Assembly (NCBI GenBank): GCA_022729615.1
Contig: DZAQ01000003.1
Span: 1-38,723, forward strand
Direction of reading: 5' to 3'
Source of the DNA: Sulfurovum sp.
GTDB taxonomy: Bacteria > Campylobacterota > Campylobacteria > Campylobacterales > Sulfurovaceae
Length of the DNA stretch: 38,723 nt
Under the pieces are notes generated by a model that saw only the letters and a list, made by a program, of their open reading frames with translations, searched no databases and was not told where the DNA came from. Shown here piece after piece: positions 16,180-24,482 of this stretch. Position 1 is the stretch's first letter. Every line of letters starts with the position of its first letter. The translations under genes were made by a program, and so were the position numbers.

Positions 16180-16208
16180 ATTATATCCAATTTTTTGCAT
16201 CTAATCAA
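16180..16208 (-). promoter_or_regulatory. S10-operon promoter
   Basis: On the minus strand TTGATT (16203-16208), a 17-bp spacer and a perfect TATAAT (16180-16185) sit about 60 bp before rpsJ. The leader contains a GTCGG/CCGAC hairpin (16146-16160). The 150-bp intergenic region is AT-rich and must also carry the start of the divergent ATPase gene. Confidence 0.75.
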
Positions 16209-16273
16209 TAATAATTAAAGGTAAAATTGATATTATTGCTAAAATTATTTCCTTTTATCAAGGAAGGATAGGT

Positions 16274-17350
16274 ATGCATCGACTTGACTATTTCAAAAAT
16301 CATCCTCCGGAAAATGCTTTTTACCATCAGAGAAAATTGGTTATTCCGGATGCTGCCGCATTAAATCTCCATGGTGTACGAGGGTCAGGGAAAACAGCTC
16401 TCATTGTCGATCATCTTAAGAATTTTCCAAATGAGGGGCTGCTCTATATCGATTGCGAGGATCCGAGCTTTCTTTTGACCCCGCTCTGTGAAAAAGAGAT
16501 TCAAGATTATATTGTCGAGCACAGTATCCGGACTTTGGTCTTGGATCACTTTGATACCACTAAAATAGCAATGCCCCCACAAACCCATACAGTTATTCTC
16601 ATCACAAGAAGACCCGTGCCAGTCGATAATTTCAGTAGGCTTCAGCTTTTTCCGCTTGATTATGAGGAGTTTCTCGTCTTTGAAAAAGGGGCTTCCCAAG
16701 CGGGGAGTTTCAACCACTTTCTGAAGTTTGGCACTCTCCCATTGGTGTCAAAAAGCCCTACAAAAGGGGTGCCGGATTTCAAGACATTTTTGTTGAGCAG
16801 ATTTGATCATAATGAAATAACGCTCTTGATCATTTTGGCATTCCACCAAACACACCATCTCACCATCAATCAAATCTATGTAGCCTCCAAGGAGCGCCTA
16901 AAAATCTCAAAAGATTGGCTCTATCGTAAAATTAATTCTTTTGAAGAGGAGGGGATTCTCTATTTTTTAGAGGACTCCTCCAAAAAGAGCGGGAAAAAGC
17001 TTATTCTGTTTGATTTTGCCATCACCAAATATCTCGTGCATACGCAGCCGTTTTTTGTCCAATTTGATACCATGGTGGCTCTAGCGCTCATAAAGCATCA
17101 AAGATATTTTACGACACTTGGCATCCACGGGTATCTCATCAATGGAGATGAACTTCTCATCGCCTCAGCATTTGAGAGCGAAGAGAGTGTGTGGAAAAAG
17201 TCACACGGGAAATATGCATTTTATAGAAGTTTCGCTATCAAGAAAGTGACCATTGTCACCATCGCCAATAACTATAATTTTGAAATAGCCGATATAGTTT
17301 TCGAAGCATTGCCATTTTATGAATGGAGTATTTTAAATGAAGAGGAATAA
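16274..17350 (+). CDS. AAA-type ATPase of the AAA_14/DUF4143-like group, function unknown
   Basis: 358 residues. Walker A GVRGSGKT at 34-41, Walker B-like IRTLVLDHFD, and a sensor-1-like TVILITRRPV are visible. LQLFPLDYEEFL followed by FLKFGTLPLVS resembles the PLSFEEFL and YLxYGGxPEV signatures of AAA_14 ATPases. About residues 165-240 look like a winged helix (EITLLIILAFHQTHHLTINQ then KISKDWLYRKINSFEEEGIL), and the C-terminal 110 residues may be a degenerate nuclease-like fold. No membrane segment. It is a single-gene unit facing away from the S10 operon, with AAGGA before the ATG. Function is not known to me. Confidence 0.8.
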   Translation: MHRLDYFKNHPPENAFYHQRKLVIPDAAALNLHGVRGSGKTALIVDHLKNFPNEGLLYIDCEDPSFLLTPLCEKEIQDYIVEHSIRTLVLDHFDTTKIAMPPQTHTVILITRRPVPVDNFSRLQLFPLDYEEFLVFEKGASQAGSFNHFLKFGTLPLVSKSPTKGVPDFKTFLLSRFDHNEITLLIILAFHQTHHLTINQIYVASKERLKISKDWLYRKINSFEEEGILYFLEDSSKKSGKKLILFDFAITKYLVHTQPFFVQFDTMVALALIKHQRYFTTLGIHGYLINGDELLIASAFESEESVWKKSHGKYAFYRSFAIKKVTIVTIANNYNFEIADIVFEALPFYEWSILNEEE

Positions 17351-17396
17351 CGGTAACATGACAAATATAATAGAGCGAAAATAACAAAAATTTTGA

Positions 17397-17402
17397 TATA
17401 AT
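17397..17402 (+). promoter_or_regulatory. Promoter of the L,D-transpeptidase gene
   Basis: TTTTGATATAATCAC contains a perfect TATAAT with T-rich DNA upstream, about 60 bp before the start codon. Another TATAAT lies at 17366-17371 and is a second candidate. Confidence 0.55.
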
Positions 17403-17461
17403 CACATGAAAATCAACCCTCGTGTTTTTAATCCAAATTTCTAGAGCTAAGGAGCTTGCTT

Positions 17462-19105
17462 ATGTTTATGATTCGAAATCTTCTGATAGGTATTTTTGTG
17501 CTTGTAGGCGCCAATACCGCTTGGCTTGCCGCAGAGGACTTTAATACCGTAGCGCCGACAATTATTGCCAAGGTTGCCGGTTCACAGCCTGCCGAAAGCT
17601 CCATCCGCAAAATATATGAAGTGAGCAACAACCAGCCTATCTGGGTCACCCCGGACGGACTCTCACCGCTTGGGATCGGACTGCTCGATCAGATCGAAAC
17701 GGATCCTCTTGTTTCACACAATACTCAAATTTATAAAGAGTTTAAATCGCTCCAAAACCTAAGCAGCAGCCATTCTGCCGGAGCTGACACCAAGCAGCAA
17801 ATAAAGCTTGAACTTAAACTGAGCAAACTTTATAAAAATTATGCGAACTTCAAAATATATGGTCTTATTAACTGGCCCATCTTCAGGGGTCGTCTCCAGC
17901 AAATTATCGTCACTGACGACATCCATGCCGACTGGGAAATTTATCCAAAATATACGGTATTTACCCTGCTTCAAGAGATGATCGGAAGCAGTAATGTAAG
18001 AGCCACTTTCGATGAAACTTCGCCAAAAACACAACTCTATCTCGGGTTAGAAAAGTGGTATCTGCACTACAAGAAGATCGCGCAAAGTGGTGAATGGCCC
18101 AATATCCCTGCATTTGGGACGATCAAACCGGGAGAGAGCAATAGTGCAATACCTGCCATCAGAACGCGTCTTTATCTCAGCGGCGACATGGAGGGGTGCG
18201 AACCGAGCCAATCAGATATTTACGACCAGTGTCTCGTCAATGCCGTCAAAACATTCCAAAAACGCCATGGTCAGACAGAAGACGGAGTCATAGGCAAAGG
18301 GACAGCCGTCGCATTGCGCGAGAGTATCGACAATATCATAACCAGAATGGAGCTCAATCTTGACCGAATCAAAATGATGAAACCCAATGATTATGGCCGC
18401 TATATCATGGTAAATATACCCGCGTTCAGGCTCTATTTCTACGAGAATGGTGAAGTGTTTCAAACTATGAAGGTCATCACTGGGCAGAAAAAACATCCTA
18501 CTCCTGTATTTAGCGATACCATCGAAACCGCCGTACTCAACCCCTATTGGAATGTTCCAAAAAATATAATCCAAAAAGAGATGATCCCCAAACTTCTACG
18601 CAACCCAAATGCGATGAAAAGAGAGGGGATAGAGATACGCAATGGCTGGGAAGAGGATGCGCCGCTGATCTCCGGCTCATCTGTCAATTGGTCACAATTT
18701 CAGTTTAGCAATAGCGTGCCCTATCGGTTCGCCCAAGTGCCCGGCAATGGAAATGCGCTCGGAAAAGTCAAATTTCTTTTCCCAAACAAATTCTCCGTCT
18801 ATATGCATGATACGCCGACAAAAAATCTCTTTAGCAGACAAACAAGGGCTTTTAGCCATGGATGTATTCGGCTCGAGAAACCAAGGGAGCTCTTCAAGAC
18901 TTTTGCAGAACTCAACCCAAGTATTAACTATGAACAGTCACAAGAGGTTCTAAAAGGCAAAAAACAATCTTACTACAAGCTTGATGAAACTCCCATCAAT
19001 ATAGCCTATCTTACAGCATGGGTCTTGCCTGACGGAACACTTCAAATGCGTGATGATATCTATGGTTATGACGGCGAACAGTTAAAATATCGCAATACAT
19101 ACTAA
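17462..19105 (+). CDS. Secreted L,D-transpeptidase, YcbB/LdtD type
   Basis: 547 residues. It is predicted to form 3-3 peptidoglycan cross-links (or attach proteins) in the periplasm. An N-terminal signal peptide (IRNLLIGIFVLVGANTAWLA) is followed by a YcbB-like scaffold. A PG_binding_1 repeat at about 220-300 includes AVKTFQKRHGQTEDGVIG. The YkuD catalytic domain has YMHDTPTKNLF and SHGCIRL; the nucleophile Cys is codon 18863-18865. The domain order matches LdtD rather than small Ldt enzymes. The start is the ATG at 17462, with AAGGAG 7 nt upstream; a TTG two codons earlier overlaps that site. Monocistronic, with a terminator at 19210. Confidence 0.93.
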   Translation: MFMIRNLLIGIFVLVGANTAWLAAEDFNTVAPTIIAKVAGSQPAESSIRKIYEVSNNQPIWVTPDGLSPLGIGLLDQIETDPLVSHNTQIYKEFKSLQNLSSSHSAGADTKQQIKLELKLSKLYKNYANFKIYGLINWPIFRGRLQQIIVTDDIHADWEIYPKYTVFTLLQEMIGSSNVRATFDETSPKTQLYLGLEKWYLHYKKIAQSGEWPNIPAFGTIKPGESNSAIPAIRTRLYLSGDMEGCEPSQSDIYDQCLVNAVKTFQKRHGQTEDGVIGKGTAVALRESIDNIITRMELNLDRIKMMKPNDYGRYIMVNIPAFRLYFYENGEVFQTMKVITGQKKHPTPVFSDTIETAVLNPYWNVPKNIIQKEMIPKLLRNPNAMKREGIEIRNGWEEDAPLISGSSVNWSQFQFSNSVPYRFAQVPGNGNALGKVKFLFPNKFSVYMHDTPTKNLFSRQTRAFSHGCIRLEKPRELFKTFAELNPSINYEQSQEVLKGKKQSYYKLDETPINIAYLTAWVLPDGTLQMRDDIYGYDGEQLKYRNTY

Positions 19106-19117
19106 ACTCTTAAATAA

Positions 19118-19145
19118 ACCAAAGGGAGTTTAACTTCTCTTTGGT
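19118..19145. repeat. Imperfect inverted repeat after the L,D-transpeptidase gene
   Basis: ACCAAAG...CTTTGGT arms with further partial pairing around a short centre. No T-run follows on either strand, so this is not a classic terminator. It may stabilise the 3' end of the upstream mRNA. Confidence 0.4.
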
Positions 19146-19209
19146 CTTGCCTGCAAGAATCAAACTAAAAAATTATCAGATCAGGATCATTTTATATGAA
19201 AGAAGGAAA

Positions 19210-19238
19210 GGGATCCAAACAGAGGAACCCCTTTTTTT
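19210..19238 (+). terminator. Rho-independent terminator
   Basis: GGGATCC-aaacaga-GGAACCC stem with one A/A mismatch, followed by C and seven Ts. It closes the L,D-transpeptidase unit and lies 26 bp before the 3' end of convergent typA. The weaker T content on the opposite side makes bidirectional use less certain. Confidence 0.65.
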
Positions 19239-19263
19239 GAAGAAAGAAGGGTACAGGAGACCC

Positions 19264-21078
19264 TTAGCCGTTTTTCTTGTCTCTGGCTTGTCGCTTTCTC
19301 ATATTCGGGTCAAGATGTCTCTTGCGAATACGGATAGATATAGGTGTCACCTCTACAAGTTCATCATCCTCTATCCACTCCAGCGCCGACTCAAGGGTAA
19401 TCGGTCTAGGCGGGATAAGTTTGATCGCATCATCCGATCCCGAAGTTCTCATATTGGTGAGCTGCTTGCCCTTGAGCGGATTAACATCCAAGTCTCCCGG
19501 TCTTGCAGATTCACCGATTACCATTCCGTTATAGACCTTATCCTGCGGCTTGATAAACATCACCCCTCTTGCTTGGAGGTTGAAAATCGAGTAAGCGACC
19601 GCCTCGCCATTATCCATAGAGACAAGCGCTCCGGGAGTTCTTGACTCAACGATACCGCTGTAGGCTCTGTACTCCAGATAGGAGTGGTTCATGATCCCCT
19701 CTCCTTTGGTGTCAGTCAAAAATTCATTTCTAAAACCGATCAAACCTCTTGCAGGGATCTCAAACTCGATCCTAATGGTACCGTCAGGCATAGGGAAGAG
19801 CGCCTTCATCTCAGCCTTTCGCTTGCCGAGCTTCTCGATAATAACACCCTGAAATTCTGAAGGAGCATCCACAACCAAATGCTCAAACGGCTCCATGCGC
19901 ATCCCATTCTCCTCTTTGATCACAACTTCCGGTCTCGCAAGAAGAAACTCAAACCCTTCTCTTCGCATATTTTCAGCAAGAATACCGATTTGCAGTTCAC
20001 CTCTGCCTGAAACCTTGAAAGAGGCATCGCCAAGAGGCTCCATACGCATGGCGATATTGGTCTCCATCTCTTTGGCGAGCCTATCGTGAAGCTTGTTGGA
20101 GGTGACATGTTTCCCCTCGGTGCCCGCAAGCGGTCCATCATTGACCGAAAAGATGACTGAGAGTGTCGGCTCTTCGACATGAAGCGGATCAAGCGCCACA
20201 GGATTGTTGCGATCGCAAACACTATCCCCCACTTCGATATCAGAAAAACCGGCTATCGCCACGATATCGCCTGCTTCGGCATCCGTGATATCAATTCGTT
20301 CTAACCCCTTAAACCCTATAAGTTTACTTATGCGGCTTTTTGTTTTTTCTCCGCTTGCCTTGACCAGCATATACTCTTCGCCTTTTTTGACTTTGCCGTT
20401 GAAGATACGAGCGATCCCGATACGACCGACAAAGTTGTCATTGTCAAGCGTAAATACTTGTACTTGCGTATCACTTTCAGACGATCCTTCAGGATAGGGA
20501 ACATGCTTCAAAATCGCTTCAAACAGCGGAGTCATATCTTTATTTTCATCCTCCATATTCCACTTGGCATATCCATCCCTTGCGGCCGCATAGAGGACGG
20601 GAAACTCCAACTGCTCTTCATTGGCTTCAAGCGCTACAAGCAGGTCAAAAACCTCATCCAAAACTCTTTCCGGTTCCGCCGCATCTTTATCGATCTTATT
20701 GATAACAACCACAGGAACCAAGCCCAACCCGATGGCTTTTTTGAGTACAAATTTTGTCTGTGGCATAACTCCCTCTTGGGCATCCACCAAAAGCAAAACT
20801 CCATCTACCATCTTCAAGACTCGTTCGACTTCACCGCCAAAATCTGCGTGACCGGGAGTGTCAATAATATTGATCTTGTGATCCCCATAAACAATAGCGG
20901 TATTTTTGGAGAGGATCGTGATCCCTCTCTCTTTTTCGATGTCATTGCTATCCATGACGCGCTCACCCACCTCTTGGTGCGCAGAGAAGGTGCCGCTTTG
21001 CTGGAGCAGCTCATCAACAAGTGTTGTTTTACCATGGTCAACGTGTGCAATAACGGCAATATTTTTGATTTTTTGCAT
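19264..21078 (-). CDS. typA: Ribosome-associated GTPase TypA/BipA
   Basis: 604-residue translational GTPase related to EF-G and LepA, binding the ribosome under stress and aiding 50S assembly in other bacteria. The G motifs are all present: AHVDHGKTTLVDELL (G1), RGITI (G2), DTPGHADFGGEVERVL (G3), and NKID (G4). The C-terminal BipA-specific part includes FLTDTKGEGIMNHSYLEY. Length and start (ATG, MQKIKNIAVIAHVDHGK) match the family. It is a single-gene unit with its own promoter at 21114. Confidence 0.98.
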   Translation of the reverse strand: MQKIKNIAVIAHVDHGKTTLVDELLQQSGTFSAHQEVGERVMDSNDIEKERGITILSKNTAIVYGDHKINIIDTPGHADFGGEVERVLKMVDGVLLLVDAQEGVMPQTKFVLKKAIGLGLVPVVVINKIDKDAAEPERVLDEVFDLLVALEANEEQLEFPVLYAAARDGYAKWNMEDENKDMTPLFEAILKHVPYPEGSSESDTQVQVFTLDNDNFVGRIGIARIFNGKVKKGEEYMLVKASGEKTKSRISKLIGFKGLERIDITDAEAGDIVAIAGFSDIEVGDSVCDRNNPVALDPLHVEEPTLSVIFSVNDGPLAGTEGKHVTSNKLHDRLAKEMETNIAMRMEPLGDASFKVSGRGELQIGILAENMRREGFEFLLARPEVVIKEENGMRMEPFEHLVVDAPSEFQGVIIEKLGKRKAEMKALFPMPDGTIRIEFEIPARGLIGFRNEFLTDTKGEGIMNHSYLEYRAYSGIVESRTPGALVSMDNGEAVAYSIFNLQARGVMFIKPQDKVYNGMVIGESARPGDLDVNPLKGKQLTNMRTSGSDDAIKLIPPRPITLESALEWIEDDELVEVTPISIRIRKRHLDPNMRKRQARDKKNG

Positions 21079-21113
21079 ATGAGATATTCCTAACTTGATC
21101 TTGATTTTGCCGC

Positions 21114-21147
21114 ATTATACCCAAATAACATTAGTATGCTATAGCAT
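21114..21147 (-). promoter_or_regulatory. typA promoter with an upstream palindrome
   Basis: Minus-strand GGGTATAATGCG gives a perfect -10 (21114-21119). There is no -35 match; a perfect 12-bp palindrome ATGCTATAGCAT (21136-21147) lies across the place where the -35 would be. The 98-bp region between typA and the pseudopilin gene holds nothing else I can support. Confidence 0.45.
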
Positions 21148-21176
21148 GTCGGTTTTTGGAGGCAATAAAGCCGATG

Positions 21177-21572
21177 CTACTTTGTTTTGAAGCGCAGATA
21201 ACGGGAGGAGTAGTCGCTTTTGAGCAAAATTTCATTGACCTCAACAGGAAAAGTATCATCGCCAATCTTAAGAGGATCCTCAAAAATTATGCCGGACTCT
21301 CTGCGCTTGAGAATCTCCCTGCTCACATCATCCTCTATCTTGAAAGTTGCCGAAAGGAGCGTGTAGGCATCTTTTTTCTCACCGTCATAGCGCTCTGCCT
21401 CCTTGGTCAAAAAAAGCGTATTGGAAAGTTCGCTTTTGCTGCGATCAGAGAGATAGAGCGCCATCGAACGATTCTCTTGAAAAATTTTCATAATGCCAAG
21501 CACGACAACCATCATCAAAACGACAGAGACCAACACTTCGATAATAGTAAATCCCCGCCGTATCCGCCTCAA
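21177..21572 (-). CDS. Minor pseudopilin of the T2SS, GspI-like
   Basis: 131 residues. A short basic leader (LRRIRRG) precedes FTIIEVLVSVVLMMVVVLGI, the class III prepilin cleavage site with Glu at +5 and an N-terminal helix. The remainder is a small periplasmic domain (KTEAERYD... with two short strand segments). The start is taken as TTG at 21572, overlapping the stop of the upstream gene (TTGA), with AGGGAG 7 nt before it. The frame is open further upstream to 21617 but inside the previous gene. Assignment as GspI rests on order (G-H-I) and the EVLVS pattern; it could also be another minor pseudopilin. Confidence 0.72.
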   Translation of the reverse strand: MRRIRRGFTIIEVLVSVVLMMVVVLGIMKIFQENRSMALYLSDRSKSELSNTLFLTKEAERYDGEKKDAYTLLSATFKIEDDVSREILKRRESGIIFEDPLKIGDDTFPVEVNEILLKSDYSSRYLRFKTK

Positions 21573-22123
21573 TAGTAGTCTCCCTGATCCTTGAGACTCT
21601 CCCTCTGAGCCACCCAATACTCCTCGGCCTCCTCAAGTGAACGGAATTGTATCACATCTCCAAAAAAGGAGGGAATGTAGTAGGTGTTTGTTTTGTTTTG
21701 GATTACTATTTGTGATGTACTGCCGTTTGGGTGGAATGCAAAACGCAAACAGACCGGCTGATCATCATAGCGTCCAAAATCTACCTTAGAAAGCTTCTCT
21801 TCTTTGTCAAGACGATACGCTTCAATCTCGCCCAGCGCAATATCTCCTTCATATTTTGTTGTTTTGCCGTCTCGATAAAGAGAGCATTTGCGACATGCGT
21901 CCACGCAAAAGAGCTCGCCCTCCGAATGGAGCAGATCGGATTGTGCGAGTACCTCTTTGATGTTTTTTGGGGTGAGCATTTTTGGCTTGGCGCTGCTCTT
22001 TTGCATCGAAGTAAAAAGAAGCGCGGAGACAAGCGAGAGTATCAAAACTACGATGATAAGCTCAAGGAGTGAAAAAGCGCCCCTCTTCTTCGCGCTAGAA
22101 ACAGCGGGGGCTATTTTTTGCAC
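21569..22123 (-). CDS. Pseudopilin, GspH-like, with a cysteine cluster
   Basis: 184 residues. The prepilin signal KKRGA|FSLLELIIVVLILSL is cleaved after Ala16 if processed as in its paralogues. The periplasmic part carries C73, C77 and C80 (CVDACRKC) plus C125, which is unusual for GspH. The end is rich in aromatic and acidic residues (YWVAQRESLKDQGDYY). It starts with GTG inside the 3' end of gspG (13-bp overlap) and has no clear ribosome site, so translation may depend on gspG. Its position between G and I supports GspH, but sequence alone does not prove it. Confidence 0.72.
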   Translation of the reverse strand: MQKIAPAVSSAKKRGAFSLLELIIVVLILSLVSALLFTSMQKSSAKPKMLTPKNIKEVLAQSDLLHSEGELFCVDACRKCSLYRDGKTTKYEGDIALGEIEAYRLDKEEKLSKVDFGRYDDQPVCLRFAFHPNGSTSQIVIQNKTNTYYIPSFFGDVIQFRSLEEAEEYWVAQRESLKDQGDYY

Positions 22124-22554
22124 TTTGAGAAGAAAATGTCTTCGGCTTCACCGCTTCCGCCCTCTTTGCGGTCTGCGCCGAAACTGATCAATTCAAACCT
22201 ATTTTCATTCTTAAGATAGCCAAATTGATTCTGCCAAGAGTCTTTGGGCATCGAAGTCATATAAGGCGCTTCCCTATAATTTGGATACCGTTCCGGATCG
22301 GGATTGCTCAAAAGCGCCTGCAACCCCTCCTCTGTTTCCGGATACATCCCGTTATCGAGCTTAAACATATCAAGCGTGCCGGAGACACTGCTCATCTGGA
22401 TACAGACAAGATCCCGCTTCGCCTGCTCTCCTTTTCCGATCAAATTTGGAGCGACAAACGCTGCCAAAATTCCTAAAATTAAAATAACAACAAGTAATTC
22501 AAGAAGGGAGAATGCATCTCTTCTCTTTTTCTGCTCTTTGATGGCTTTGGTCAT
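22111..22554 (-). CDS. gspG: Major pseudopilin of the type II secretion system
   Basis: 147 residues. Leader MTKAIKEQKKRRDA, then FSLLELLVVILILGILAAFV with Glu at +5. The conserved GspG body follows: DMFKLDNGMYPETEEGLQAL, then APYMTSMPKDSWQNQFGYLK, the loop that binds calcium in other GspG proteins. These pseudopilins assemble into the periplasmic piston of the T2SS. The -1 residue is Ala rather than the usual Gly. ATG with AAGGGA upstream. First gene of the minus-strand G-H-I unit, divergent from gspK. Confidence 0.93.
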   Translation of the reverse strand: MTKAIKEQKKRRDAFSLLELLVVILILGILAAFVAPNLIGKGEQAKRDLVCIQMSSVSGTLDMFKLDNGMYPETEEGLQALLSNPDPERYPNYREAPYMTSMPKDSWQNQFGYLKNENRFELISFGADRKEGGSGEAEDIFFSKCKK

Positions 22555-22577
22555 ACTTTTCCCTTGAGTAGATTTGG

Positions 22578-22583
22578 TATAAT
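22578..22583 (+). promoter_or_regulatory. Divergent promoter region of the two T2SS units
   Basis: TTTGGTATAATATAAAAG holds a perfect plus-strand TATAAT about 65 bp before gspK. The same AT-rich stretch can provide a minus-strand -10 (TATATT or TATTAT) about 25 bp before gspG, so the two T2SS units may share overlapping promoters. The 94-bp gap contains nothing else. Confidence 0.5.
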
Positions 22584-22648
22584 ATAAAAGTGCTTTTAAA
22601 GGATTAGATTGTACTTAATGAGAGCTTTTGAATGGATAAAACATAATT

Positions 22649-23578
22649 ATGGGCGATAAAAAAGAGTGTGCCGGCTTGCGTAACGGTGTAGTTCTCCTCC
22701 TTACTCTATCGGTAATTGTGGCTATGCTCGCAACCATCGGGGTTCTCTTTGCCTATCTCGAAAAAAGCAAAAATGAAGCCTACTCTGTGGCAGCTTTTGT
22801 GCAGGCAAACCTCCTTTTTAGGGATGGACAGCAGAGTATTGCACAGCTGCTCAAAAATAGTGCGCAAGACAAAGAGCTCAAAAACGAGATGCTTGAAACG
22901 CTCTATTTTGCTCCGATAACCATACAAGACGAGGAGAACAAGGAGAGATTTATCAGTATCGATTGTACCGCACTCAATAGCGGTGTCAACATCAACTGGC
23001 TCGAATACGAAAACAATAGCTCCGAAGAGGCGCAAAGTCTCTACCGTCTAGCCCGCACCCTATTTGATCGTCTTGCCGAAGAGCATAATATCAAAAATAG
23101 TGCGGCACTATTATCAAAGATCAAGAGCGATATCTTCGCGCAAGAGGAGACTCAAGCATTTCTGGAGCAAACAAAAGGTATAATCTCTCTTTCTCAGCTC
23201 CAAAAGATTGCAAGGGATTACCGGTTTGAAGAAGATGATGCGGGCATCGAAGAGATAGCTTGGGAAAAATATTTCTCATTTGATCAAAAGAGTTTGAGCA
23301 TAGATGCCGGTTTTCTCTCGCCTGAGCTCATCTCGCTTCTCTTTGAGATAGAGCTTGATGTGGTCCAAAACGACTGGGTAGAGGGCGACGATCTGCAAGC
23401 TTTTATTGAAAAGAATGGCGGCGACCTCTCCCTTTTTCAAGAGAAAATCTTTAAAACGGAACCCTCGGAGAGGATGAAATGCCGCATCAACTACGGCTAT
23501 CAAAATGGGGTTTATGCAATGGGGTTTGAATATCTTGAAGGAAAGGCGGGAAAATTTGAATTTTACGGAAAACAGTAA
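22649..23578 (+). CDS. Minor pseudopilin, GspK-like
   Basis: 309 residues, the size of GspK, the large capping pseudopilin. LRNG precedes a hydrophobic helix VVLLLTLSVIVAMLATIGVL, with Leu rather than Glu at +5, as known for GspK. The body is acidic with an SAM-like helical part (ALLSKIKSDIF, SLSQLQKIARDY). It ends YLEGKAGKFEFYGKQ. ATG start with no strong ribosome site; a downstream TTG (22677) just before RNG is an alternative. It leads the K-L-M-N-C-D-E-J operon. Named on size, missing Glu5 and context. Confidence 0.75.
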   Translation: MGDKKECAGLRNGVVLLLTLSVIVAMLATIGVLFAYLEKSKNEAYSVAAFVQANLLFRDGQQSIAQLLKNSAQDKELKNEMLETLYFAPITIQDEENKERFISIDCTALNSGVNINWLEYENNSSEEAQSLYRLARTLFDRLAEEHNIKNSAALLSKIKSDIFAQEETQAFLEQTKGIISLSQLQKIARDYRFEEDDAGIEEIAWEKYFSFDQKSLSIDAGFLSPELISLLFEIELDVVQNDWVEGDDLQAFIEKNGGDLSLFQEKIFKTEPSERMKCRINYGYQNGVYAMGFEYLEGKAGKFEFYGKQ

Positions 23579-24482
23579 ACCGCTCCTGCTCCTTCACAAA
23601 GAGATGACGCCCCCGACCATCGAAGGCGCATTTGATCTCATGCTCACACCGCAATTTTATACACTCAAAAAAGAGTCATTACTGCTAAACAGTCGGCGCC
23701 AAGCCCAGAAACTTGCCCCCTCTATTTTGGAAAACCTTCTTGATAAAGAGATCAAATATACCTATTTTGCCTACAAAGATGGAGAGGATTGGATATTTAT
23801 CGCCTATGATCCTCAAGAGATAGGAGTATTTCTTGATACTTTACATCTCCGCTCACAACAGGTTTCAAAGGTATTTTTTGCACAGCAAATAGTATCAAAA
23901 CTCGACAATCCGGTAGCTCTTTCCGACAACGAATCCTTAGTCAATCTCAAAAATACCGCCACGATACTTCCCCGCTCGCTCCTGCCAAAAGAGCAAGAAT
24001 ACCAAGCCTTTGACGAGAGCTTCCGCATCAAAGGAGGAATCCCTTTTGAATCAAGCAATCTCTCGATCATTCCCAAAAAAGAGGCTCGAATAGTTGGAGC
24101 AATAGCGCTCCTGTTTGCCCTAATGTTCTTTGCAGAGGGGATGCGATACCACAAGACCGGTACCAAAATAGAAAATCTGCTGACACAGAAACTCCAACAA
24201 AATCCAACCCTAGAAAGTCAGTACGCGCGTGAAAACATCGAGCAAAAATATCAAAAAATCGATAGGGAGGAGCGGCAAAAAAGAGAGGTTCTCAAAAAAC
24301 TCTCCAAACTCATCCTCCTTCAAGTGCAGCTCAAAGGACTGCTGCTCGAGCAAAATCACTTTGTGATGACCCTTGAGTCTTTAGATGAGAAAACAAGCAA
24401 ACGCATCCTCTCTTTGGCAAAAGAGCAGCAAATTCAAGCTACTCAAAACAAAACAGAAATAAAGATTGAGGGTTCTCTATGA
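23556..24482 (+). CDS. T2SS inner-membrane protein, GspL-like
   Basis: About 308 residues. A cytoplasmic part (about 1-190) is followed by one transmembrane segment (IVGAIALLFALMFFAEGM) and a coiled, charged periplasmic part (about 215-308). This is the GspL layout: cytoplasmic domain binding GspE, one span, small periplasmic domain. The sequence is divergent and no ASKHA motif is obvious. The likely start is TTG at 23556, inside the 3' end of gspK, with AAGGCGGG upstream; the frame is open to 23505. Placed directly before a GspM-like gene, as in other T2SS operons. Confidence 0.65.
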   Translation: MNFTENSKPLLLLHKEMTPPTIEGAFDLMLTPQFYTLKKESLLLNSRRQAQKLAPSILENLLDKEIKYTYFAYKDGEDWIFIAYDPQEIGVFLDTLHLRSQQVSKVFFAQQIVSKLDNPVALSDNESLVNLKNTATILPRSLLPKEQEYQAFDESFRIKGGIPFESSNLSIIPKKEARIVGAIALLFALMFFAEGMRYHKTGTKIENLLTQKLQQNPTLESQYARENIEQKYQKIDREERQKREVLKKLSKLILLQVQLKGLLLEQNHFVMTLESLDEKTSKRILSLAKEQQIQATQNKTEIKIEGSL

